DNA from: Andalucia godoyi | Taxonomy: Eukaryota > Discoba > Jakobea > Jakobida > Andaluciidae | NCBI GenBank assembly: GCA_009859145.1 | Contig: VRVR01000036.1 | Coordinates: 207,584-271,583, forward strand | Direction of reading: 5' to 3' | Length of the DNA stretch: 64,000 nucleotides | Part shown: positions 10,569 to 21,500 of the stretch, in pieces | How the letters are laid out: every line of letters starts with the position of its first letter | Numbering within the stretch: position 1 is the first letter of the stretch | The notes under the pieces: model-generated | Told to the model about the DNA's origin: nothing | Database searches by the model: none | What the model saw: the letters and a program-made list of their open reading frames with translations, nothing else | Program-made: the position numbers and the translations under genes

Positions 10569-10897
10569 ATGTTAGTTTTCGTTCCTCCCTTCTTCTTGGT
10601 TTTTGCTTCTTCCGAATCGGTAAACTCGTGAAGAGCCATATTTGCTCCCACATGGTGCTTTTATTCGGCTTGGTGCTGGCGAGTCTGGCCAAAACCGACA
10701 AGTATGGTGGGTAGGACGATCCAGCAGGGCATCGGCACAAGTTTACCCAAAAGGTATGTAAATAAATAATAATAATAAAAGGTTCTAGCGCCTCACTCAC
10801 TGTTTTTTCGCTTCTACAATCATAGAGCACTCTTGACGTGCAATTGCGGGAGTTGCAAGAAGAAAGACGCCGGCTGCTTGCTGCAACGTATCGCTAG
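10569..10897 (+). CDS. Tentative small three-exon gene
   Basis: The best-supported piece is a consensus intron, GTATGT at 10754 to TAG at 10825 (72 nt), followed by a 23-codon exon (10826-10897) reading STLDVQLRELQEERRRLL then a stop; this is helical, charged and protein-like. Joining exons 10569-10619 and 10715-10753 upstream (donor GTAAAC at 10620) gives one in-frame 53-residue protein with a hydrophobic N-terminus (MLVFVPPFFLVF). The first intron is less certain. No homologue recognised; it could be a small membrane protein. It converges with the CH-like gene. Confidence 0.28.
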
Positions 10898-11012
10898 TAT
10901 TTCACTGGTGGTGTAATCTTGAAACATGCTTTTCCAGACATTTCGTGGACGATAAAAAATGCCGGCAGCTCGCACAGCGATTCAATCTGCGGGGAAGACG
11001 GTAATGCAGAGC

Positions 11013-12000
11013 CTACGACGTCTTCTCGTTTTGTTTCATCTGAATGTACACCATATCGGGCATTGCTTCGCCGGATGCATAGTGCGTCCATGGCCTGTGC
11101 GCACACATGTCCATTACACCAAACGCAAAAATCACAATGGACCCCAGTTTAGCCAACGACGCAGCAACCTGTATATCCCACGGCTGGACACTGACTTTAA
11201 ACCCACCACTTACCCACTCGCGGACATTCTGCACGATGCCTGGAACTTGATCCACTGCATAATTGCTACGACTGCGACTGCGACTGCGACTGCTACTGCT
11301 GCTGCTACTGCTGCTGCTGCTGTTGCTATTATTGTACTGGTTGTTACTCTCATGGTGCGACGCAGCACCACCAGTGGCGGGAATAGTATGCGAAGAATCA
11401 ATCCGATCGTGGTCCTTCTGCAAAGAAGCAGTGTCTGTGCCCATTCGAGACCTTTGCTTTGCGTCGTACTGCTGGATAAACGCAAGGATAGTCTGGAAAA
11501 GCCTCCGTCTGCGATCCACGGCAGCTCTTCCATTCACCTTGACGTCCTGCGACCGCGATATCTTTTCAGAATTCGAGTTGTGGCGATAGAAGAGGAGGTC
11601 CGCCGGAGAGAACAAGTGCTGCGTAGGAACATGCAAATGCGCACATGCATCAAGAAAGAGATAAATGTCACGACAATCCGCACTTGCCGCTTCATACAAA
11701 CTAGGATTTCCGCCCGGAAACCCTTGTTTCGCAAGTCTCCGAAGCACCTGCAGGATCAACATCATCCATCAGTCACTACTCGCCCCTCACCAAATGACAG
11801 AACGGGGAGAAGATAGAGAAGGGGGGGGAAGAGATAAGGAGGCATACATGTTCCTTGTTGAGCACACGAACGAGGTCAGAGGTGTCATAGCGGTCAGTCA
11901 GGATCTGGGAAATCCAGCCTATGGCATCCGCCTCGAGACTCTCAAGCTCAATCAACTCGTCTTCGCTTACCTGCATGTTCAGCATTTCTTCTTTTTGCAT
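11013..12000 (-). CDS. Calponin-homology-like domain protein (two exons)
   Basis: Model: exon 1 is 12000-11848, the intron 11847-11748 (100 nt, GTATGC...CAG) and exon 2 11747-11013, giving 295 residues. Across the junction the protein reads like a calponin homology domain: an opening helix (DAIGWISQIL), then NIxxFL-type core DIYLFLDACAHLHVP and the FSPADL element, then a final helix (LFQTILAFIQQ). CH domains usually bind actin, microtubules or signalling partners. After about residue 160 comes a linker with Asn/Ser repeats and an Arg-Ser run from microsatellite expansion, then a hydrophobic stretch (LAKLGSIVIFAFGVMDM) near the C-terminus that may be a membrane anchor. The start at 12000 is a choice; ATGs at 11985 and 11976, or an upstream exon, are possible. 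The domain call is by pattern only. Confidence 0.55.
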
Positions 12001-12556
12001 CCGTGCGTGCGTGCGAAACCCGAAATATAATGAAACAGCCAATAATCAGTATAAGTATAAGTATAAGTATAAGTATAAGTATAAGAATAAGTATAAGAAT
12101 AAGTATAAGAATAAGAATAAGAATAATGTAATATGTTAAATGCAAGAAGAATGAAGACCCGCGAAACGCATTCGATTCAGCGATTGCAGTGCTCACTGTC
12201 GTCTACGGTCCTGGAGTACAGCAGTTTTAGAGCTTCTCTGGGGGGTTTCTTTTTCTCTTTTAAATTTACCGGGAAATGGCTAAGCCAAACAAAAAGGAAA
12301 ACACGCCAAAAACGACTGATGAGCCAGGTGAATTGCAAACAGCACTCTGTAAGTTACGTACTTCCGCATTTTCATTCATTCGATTCTATCTTATTTTCTT
12401 ACCTGCCTTCTGAAAGAGGAGGAAGAGAGATAAGGGAATAAGCTGGATGCGAAACTGCTATTTTGACTACTGATTACTGTTTTCGAGGGGTTGCTGTAGA
12501 AGAAGGCGCAGCCGTACACACGTACATATACACGATAAGGATAGAGTCGGGTGCAG
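12001..12556. other. Divergent intergenic region between the CH-like and armadillo genes
   Basis: It contains a hexanucleotide microsatellite (ATAAGT and ATAAGA units, about 12051-12126). A short open frame on the + strand from an ATG at 12276 is followed by a consensus GTAAGT donor near 12350. No acceptor joins it in frame to the armadillo ORF, so I treat it as 5' UTR, an upstream ORF or an unplaced exon. Confidence 0.4.
12051..12126. repeat. ATAAGT/ATAAGA microsatellite
   Basis: Twelve or so hexanucleotide units with two variants, upstream of the CH-like gene. Confidence 0.8.
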
Positions 12557-15500
12557 ATGAGTGGAGACGAGTCGGAGCAAGTGGGGCTTGCGAGGAGCAG
12601 ATCCGTGCGATTTTCGCTTCCTGGGAACACGCCTGCATCGTCCTCAATGAGAAATCCGAGTAGTGCGCGAAGAGGCTCCACAGGACCATCCACTTCGAAC
12701 GTTCTGCTTGTGGATGATGCGAGAGACGAGGAAGGCGGAGCGGACGTGGATGAAGGAGATGATAGTTACGGGGGCGACGAAGGAGTGGAAATGGGGCTGG
12801 ACGCGGAAGATGCGAATGAGAGGGCAGAAAACGCAGCGGTTTACACAAGAGATCTGAACCCTGAGCTAGAGTTCTTGAGAGGCGCATTTGATGCTTTGTT
12901 TCTGGATGCGCTGCGGAGGGATGAAGACTATGCTCTGGAGAAGCTGGACACGGCAATCGATGAGTGTGCGCAAAAAAGGGCGTTCAAGATTGTCGGAAGG
13001 CCACCTTTGGTGGCACGGCTCACGGTTCTCGGGCTGTCTACTTCGGTCGCGCTTCAGAGCCGAGTAGCGCATCTCTGGGCAATGGGATCTCGAGATGAGC
13101 TGAACTGCAACATCATGTGCGAGGCCGCGGGTCTCATGAATCTCGCTGTGCGGTTCCTGTACTCGAATGACCTGTCGACAGTCACTTACATTACTGAATT
13201 TTGGGCGAACGTAGCAGGCGTCCCGACTGCGAAGTCATACATTACTCTCGAATCTTTGGACCGAATAGTGGCATTCCTGTGCATTCCAGACGCCGCAATT
13301 CGAAAGTCCGCTTCTCTGTGCACGGCAACACTGTCTTCCGATCCAAAGTTCGTTCAAATGCTGTGCGATTGCAAGTCGGTTCCCAAGCTGATTGCAGTAG
13401 CGCGATACGGCCACCAGCTGGCACCCTACGGATGGGGCGCTACGAGGCTGGCAAGGATGAGACACAGAGATGGAGGCCGAAAGTTTGCATCAGTCGATGC
13501 TCAGTACAACGCTTTGCACACGCTGGCGAACATGTGTTCAGACGACAACGTGAGACTGGATATCTGCAAAAACTACGGCATGCTCCCCATCCTTGCCATC
13601 GGTCAGTACGGAGATGTGGAAGGCAAGATCTTCGCCCTGAGAATCTTGAAAAAACTAGCCGAGTCACCCGTCCTTCACAGCCTGTTCATCTCCACGGGCG
13701 CAATCCCGATTCTCATTCGCATCACAGAAAGGTACTCGGACTTCTATGACCCAAAAGCTCCCAAAGAAAAGAGTGCCCTTGAATTAGAACAGATGCTGAT
13801 GCACACCCAGCTGGAGTCCGTAACAAAACCACAGTTGTTTATCGAAACCGAAAACAGGCCGCGGACTGCAGAATCTTCAGTGTCCGCAACCACCCGATCC
13901 TCCACTCTTTCCATTGGCGCCTCCAAGAACGAAAGCGCAGCAGCCGCAGAAGAGCGCCACAACCGAAAGAATGTCGCATACGAAGCTTTCATGTGCCTCC
14001 GCTTCTTGTGCTCGGACGCCGAGTGTCTGGAAGACATGAACAAGGCCGGTTTTTTGGAATTCCTCCTGAAGCGGTCTGTCAAGGCCCTTGCAGAAGCATC
14101 GCCCACAGTCTTCGAAGTGCTCGCAAATATGTGTTCGCGTTATGACAATGTGCGAAAAATTGCCCTTCGACGGGGACTGATGGCGGCTCTGATACAGCAC
14201 ATTAAGAGAGGATACGAAGATGAGACGCTCAACCTTCTGTTTGACCACAACATCCGAGTCGAACACCACCGGCTGCTGAGAAGACGAGACTTGCTTCTCG
14301 ACACATTCTCGCAGATTGTCCGCTGTTTGTCGAGTCTGATGGAAAGTTCCAATGGACCGGAAACCCTGCTGAAGTGTTTGCGACCCAAGAATGAGAAGCA
14401 GGGTCTGCGAAAATCTTTTGCACTGAAACGAAAGCAGAAACGTCTGACCTCTATCGAAGACTCTCCTCCCAGCAGCCCAGGGTCTCCCGCCGGGTCTCCT
14501 GGCATCCTTGGCTTGGACGGCAGCCAGTTTGAATTCTTCTTCAATCCAGTGTTTTCGTTCCTGGATTTGGGCTTCGGCCAGTCTGATTCCTTTTTGGGAA
14601 AGCAGGAGCTGCTGGAAACGCTGCGTGGACAAACGATGCTCGTAATCGCCCATCTGACGGACATTGAATCAGTTCAAGACATATTAATTGACAAGTATTC
14701 GCTTGTAGATCGCGTCGTCCAGTACTGTCTCGTCCAGCAGTCCGAGGTCCAGTACGCGTGCTGCAGATCGCTTTCGAATCTTGCTCTTGTCCGAGAGGAT
14801 GTCCGACTTCGCGTTGCGCAGCTGCAGGGGCTTGCTCCCGTCGTCGGAGCCCTTCGTTCGCCAGACCAACTTACGCAAATTGAAGCCGCGCGATGCCTGG
14901 TGAACTTTTCCATTTCCGACGACTGCCGAAAGACAATCACGGACCTGTCGGCCTTCGCTTCCATGCTGCGAGTAGCCGCTGGTCCATCTGCCTCGGAAGA
15001 ATTCCGCTACCAGGTTATTCTGGCACTTCGAAATTACTCTGTTCTGCCAGAAAACCAAAGAGCTGTTGTTGAGCAGCAGTGTGTGCCCTTCTTGCTTACC
15101 AGGCTGAAACAGGATACCCATCGGGATGCCATCTTGATCCAGATCGTGTCCACCTTCATGAACTTGGCTTCATCCGCTACTCCAAATCTGAAAGTCGTCG
15201 ATAATCTTTGCAAGAATGATTCGTCTGCTCTTGAGATGGTGATGAAGGACCCCCACGAAGGGTGGGTCATGGTGAGGGATATCCTGGTCAAAGAAGGGAT
15301 ATTCGAAGCGATTGCAGATTCTTTGTCGTGCGTGCATCTGTCATCTGCAGACATTCAGTTCCTTTCCATGTGTGCTGATGTTGTGGCGCAGATTCTGGCA
15401 GAGCCGCGCATGGATCTTTATGCGGCGAATCTGAGCCGAGATTCGGTGTCCTGGGTGAGCAACCGCGCAGCCAAGCTGTCCCAGGAGCACCGCTTGCGTC

Positions 15501-18500
15501 TTTCCGGTACTCCCCTGCTGGAAATTCTCGTCTCGATGCTCCGGCATTCCCATCGCGGAGTGCAGGTATCCGTCGCCTCCGCACTTGCAAATGCATCGTC
15601 TGAAGAGGAGTGCCGTGATCAGATTCTGCGAATCGCTGGTGCAAGTCTGCTGGTCAATGAAGGAATTGAATCCGGACACAGGAGACTGAAGATCCACTGC
15701 CTCCGGATGGTGCAAAACATGGCCATCCAACCCGAAAATCGCGGGGAGCTCGTGCGCTGCGGAGTGATCCAGTCGTGTTCTTCCATTCTGTACGATTGCC
15801 TGTACTTCCTTGATACTCTTCCAGAAAGATTTGAAAAACGAGTCGCGGACTTGGAGCGGACAAAGTCCGCCGCTGGGGACAACGCGTCTGTGAACTTTCG
15901 AGACTGGCTTACCGATGAAAAAACAGAGGAGGAATTGATCTGGACCCTGTCCACCCTGCGAAACATCTCTCTTTCTCCAGAATTCCACTATGACATTGTC
16001 AAAGCAGGTTGCTTGTCACCTCTGTTCAAAATACTGAAGAGAGTCCGTTCGAGATCGCTGATCCTGCTGGGATTGTCTGTTTTGTCGAATGTCAGCCAAA
16101 CCGAGGGCTCGCACAAAATCCTCCTTGAAAATCTTCCGTGCCTCTCTCTCGTCGAATACTGCCTGTGTCCGTTTGAGTCCAGTGTTGTGTCCTCCGCGAG
16201 CACGCTTGCAACAGCCGAGAAACAGAAAAGGAAGAAGAAGACGAAGAAGAAGAAGGAGGAAAAGAGCAAAAAGATCGTGGTGGAAGAGGAGGAGTTCGCC
16301 ATCGCGAGGGATGTCCTTGCGGCCATTGCAAGGTCGGAGAGGGACAATTCTCTTGAATGGATCCCATCCACGTTATCACAAGTGTCTTTAAAGCAGTTGT
16401 ATGTTCACAACACCCTGGCTTCCGAAAGAAGCTTCCTCCAGAGAGAGAGCATACGAGTGCTCGCCAATCTCGTCCGGTTTCCAAACGCGCGAAAGAAAAT
16501 CCTGCGGTCTTCCTTGTGCATTTCCGCGATTGCAACCATGGTTTCTGCCGGCAGTGATGTCTCGCGGTATCCGAGATTCCACCGAAGCGATGTATCGCCA
16601 CTGGTGTTCGAAACGCCTCCTGCAGACCGAATGGCAAATCTGCTGAACCTGCAAGTACGATCGATGCTCGTTGTTGCGGAGGCAGTCAATTTCCTTGGTT
16701 CCCTGGCGTCTCAGATATCATCCTCACCCCCTGCGTCTGCGACGGTAGAGGACAGTACACCAGACGGAGAAATGTCCGATGATACGCTCTTCTTTGACAT
16801 TCTCCTTCGCACGCCCTCGAGTTTTCCGCATTCCCCGCCATCACCCTACCCGCTACCGCTGCATGTGAGTTCCAGTGACACGAACCAGCTGGAGGTGCCA
16901 GAGCAGCAGCAACACTCTGAGTTTGCCGATTCCCCGAGGAATTCTGCGGTCACTGCATCCAGCGAGCCGGGTTCCCCAGCTGTGATTCAGGAGCTGGACA
17001 GTGACTCTCAGCTGGGCTTCTCTCCACGTTCCACAACCTCTCCCAGCTCCGCGACACCCCGCTCTGCTCTTTTTCCAGAGGACTCTGGAGGTGATGACCT
17101 CTTCTTGACGGCGACAAGCATCTTCAACGCGGTCGTTTCCACTCTTTGCGATGACGAGCTACTTGTTGTCCGAGCTGGCTGTCAGGCAGTGTATCGTTTG
17201 GCGGTAGACGCCTTCTCATGCGATGCACTGGCAATGTGCGGGTGCTGGGACTTGATTATGGATCTCCTGAGAGCAGAAGACGTTATCTTGTCGAAATCTG
17301 CGAGCAGTGCGCTTCAAGAAATGCAAGAGACCGTGATGAGCATTGAGAGAGAGAAGGTTCGGAACACAGAATCTGTCGGCCGTTCCGGAGTGGAAATGGA
17401 AGAGGACGAAAGTGAGATGGAGAACATGCCAGTTTCTTTTATTTGGGCGTTGTGCCATTCAGCTGATCCGCGTCTGGAGTCCCGGGCGGCATCAGTTTTT
17501 GAAATTTGGTCGTCTAAACTGACCCTTGGGAAGTCCTTGGCTTCCGTCTTTGGATCAGAATCGGGTGAAGAAGCTGCGGTGTCCATTTCAGAGGCGTCCA
17601 AAACAGCTTTTCCGTCTTCACCAAATCTGCACTCTCCCAGTGCATTATCGCCCGCTTCCCAGTCTCCACCGGGATGGTCACCCAGATCGGTTTCCTCATC
17701 CCCGTCCAACGCCGCCAACCATTCTCCCGATGGGAGCCCGCTGCATAGCGGCAGCGTCGAAATGCGCCCGACCGCTGACGGGCCGTCTCCAGGAGCAACT
17801 GAGATCTCAGCAACGCCGCCGCAAGCGCAAAGCAAGACGAAAAGCGAGCCTTCCTCATTTCCGTTCGTTCTGCCCGATAATGATGCATTCTATGACAAAT
17901 TCGTTCGATCCGGGGCTCTCCGATCCTGTTTCGAATTGGCAATGGAAGGCCAGAGTCTGGAAGACCGTCTGAAATGTCTTCGCTGCGTGCTGAAAGTAAT
18001 TTCTGCAGAAGAAACCTTCTGGAAGGAGTTCGCACTCTTGTACAAGAAGATGCAAGAGGACAAGACTGCAGAGAAGAAGAAACGGCAGACGAAACGGTCG
18101 CAAAAACTCCAGAAAGAAAGAAGAGAGTACCGCCATCTTCTCGATACTTTGAAAAGGCGCGCGGCAAAGGAACGATATTTGACTGTCCACGGAATCTCCA
18201 AGCTGCTGAATGCATTTGTGCAGCACTGTGCTCATGCTTGGCAGGTAGGCACGGACGACGAAATCGAACTTCAGAGCATGGTGCTTGTGAAACTGCTGCA
18301 CATCTTGCCCGACCGCCTTCTTCCGACGTGGGATACCGAGCGAGTAGAGGTCCGTCCGATAGAGACTGTACGAACAGTTGCATTCGACCAAGACCTCGCT
18401 CTCGAACATCTGTCCTATCTGATTCCGGACGCCGAGTCGGCCACCGTCTATTCCAGGAACGAGTCAAAGTGTCTCGCTATGATGCTTTCTCTGATCAAGG

Positions 18501-21500
18501 AAAAGACAGCAACGACTGCCGCCATTGCATGCTCTCAGTTTCTTGTTTTCTTATGCGAGCGGTGTTTGAAGAAAGCGGACGACTTTGCAAAGTCGCTGAT
18601 GAACTACGTGGCAGAGCTTCTTCCACCTGTTTTCGAAAAGGTGCTTTCCTCACACACTAGGCAGCATACCAGCAGAGCTCCCGAGGTCGTGGTGGACGCA
18701 GAAATGAAACCGAGTGGTATTTCACTATCGGTTCCTGGATTTCACGATACAAAGCACCACTTTTCCATGCAAGTGGCGAAGAACATTTCATCCGTTACTT
18801 CTGCGTTGTTCAGGTATTGTTCGAATTGTTGGGTGGAAAGCGAGCGCTCCTTTTCGTTATCCGACTGGGAAAATCTTCGGGTGGCTTGGGCATCTCTGAA
18901 GTGGGGACTAGTGCACCAGGTCTTGTCTTTTGTGCATTCCGTCGATCACTCTGAGATTCGCAGACGGCTACGCGACGTTCTCTGTCTCGCAGCTGCGCTT
19001 GGAAAATCCGCATCTGCTATGACGTGGTCGCAGTCGCACTTTTGGAACTGGAGTCTCGCAAAGGAATTGCTGTCCACGAACGTCGCAGAGAAGCTGAAGC
19101 ACACTCTTGTTCTCGAGTACGACATTCCAGAGAAAGCTGTCAACTGGAACGACCCGTCTGGAAATTGTGCTGCATTCGTGCGCGGTGTCCGATACTTGTC
19201 TGATTCGCAAGAAGTTTGGCAGCATGTACTCCTGTGTGCAGGCGAAATGTCCTCAGTCAGCGGAGAAGTTGCTCTGGCATTTTGCAGCGAGTGGGGATCC
19301 AGTCTTTCCCATTCTAAGCACAAAGACCCTTCCTGGAGTCTCATTTCAGTCATGTTGCAGAGTTTCTCTGTCTATGCCTTTCAATTCTTCTCTCTCGCTT
19401 GCCAGATGGGACCTCTACTGCACAGATTTCTTGTTTCGTCGCGTGTCTGTGATACAATTGTGGGCAATATTTTGAAAAGGAGACAGCTGGACGAGATTCA
19501 GCTGTGGAGACGCAGTTTTGATTTTTGCCGCGAACTTCATGTGGCCTTGCCAGAACAAATGCGTGAAGAAGAACTGGCAGAAGGAACGCTCATATCGCTC
19601 CGGCAGCAGGCCCTGCGATTCACCTTCACGCTCATTTCTGAAGGGGTGATGCTTGATCGAACTCTAGATGACAAGATGGCGGTGTCCATCGCGCAATCAG
19701 GCGTCCTGCATCTTGCCGCCGCAAGCGCAAACTGCGGACTCTGGCTGTCTGCACAAGAACGCAGCAACCTCTCTGTTGATTCTTTGGTCGATGTCCGCGT
19801 CTTCTCCTACGCGATACTTCAGCACATCATACATCCACATCCTCGGTGCATCCAAAAGAGAATTGAGCAGCGCACCTTGCAGGGCCGCGACGTGCTGTAC
19901 GGCATGTTTGAAAGGCAAAACAACGAGTCTGCGGACACACACACGCGACTGGCAGAAGCACACCAAGCGTTTGCCAACAGGATACTGATCGAAGCATCTG
20001 GTGACTTGTCGTTGTTTGCATCCCTGTTGCACACGGCATTCGGCTGCCATCCTCGTACATTTGATCCCACGTTCGAAGGGGTGAAGAGACTGCCGGAATG
20101 GGAAAGAGAGATGGCCGCGAATGCTGCGCCAACCGATATGGACCCGAATGAAATTCCTTTGGGTGAAATTGCAGATCACTTTGACGAGGCCTCGCTGGTG
20201 TTTTCAGAAGCAGACATTCTCAACGGTTCACCCCTTTTTCTGACGCGACAAGGCGGAAGAGGCAGCTCGAAGAAACGATTCATCTTCCATTCCGAGAACG
20301 TCGCGTTTCTGTTTCTGAGCCTCGCAGATGATTTAGTCTCTCATCCTGTGGTCACCGCCGCCCTGACAGCCGCCATGCTTGCCAACCCAACCAAAGTTCT
20401 GGCTCCTCTGGATTCTCCGCAGTTTGCGACAGCAGTTTCCGGGCTGCTGCATTACGGATCGCTTCGCTGTCGAGGCTTGGTGCTTCGCTCTTTGCAATGC
20501 TTGGCGAGATTCGACGCATTTCAGCGATGGTCCGTGTCTTTCAAACTGGTAGACATCATGCTTCGCGAGGTGAACTATCCCAGGCATGTACCGGGAAAGG
20601 ACCGAAAAAAGGCCCCTGATTCTTCGGAGCATGCTGCCGTGGTTGTCAGGACCGTTTCTCCGATCAGCCAGTTGGAAATTCTGTCCGCACCGTACTTGCA
20701 GGCTCTTGTCTGCGATGACATCGAAGCAGCTATTGGGCTTTCCTTGATGCTTAGCCAGAACGAAATCGTGCTGTTCGACATGTTCCGTGAGGATCGAGTC
20801 GTTCGTCTGATTAAACAGTTCGCCCTCAATTCGCAGGCCTCGGGACGCATCGCGGAGCTTCATTCCGTCTCTGAAAATGAGCTTTTGATCCGAGAGAAAA
20901 ACTACACATACAACTTCCAGCTGATGCTGCGGTTCCTCCTTAGGATCAGCGAACTCCATTCTCGATGCGGTTATGTAGTTTCCCATGTCACGGACATTGT
21001 CTTTCAGCTGGCCGGCATGATCTTCACGTTTGTGTCTGAAAACATGGATGCCCGATCAGCCATGACCTCCTCTCGATCGAAACTCAGTTTAGACAGCTCG
21101 CGATCCGATCGATCCAGCAGGGTCCATGATCGTGTCAAAAACATCAAGTCTTCCCGCGACCGGCAGCAGCCGGAGCCGCGCATACCGGATGCTGCTGTCG
21201 AGAATCTTTCGGACGAAGAAAAATGCGTTGTAACTGCTCTGAAAATACTCTGCAACCTGTCCACAGCAGACGACTCGAAGGGCGTGCTGCTCAGTCAGCT
21301 GGAGGAAATCTACGAGAAGGATGCATTCCGGTTGTTTCGCTGCGTTGTGCAACTAATGGGATCTCGACGAAGAAGTCTGGCACGTGAGGCATTCAAATTT
21401 GCCTCCACATGGATACTGACATCCAGCGTTCAAAGGACGTCGAGCACCAACGCGAATGCCCAAATCAAAGTCAAGCGATGGTTTTCTTTCGAGGCACTGT

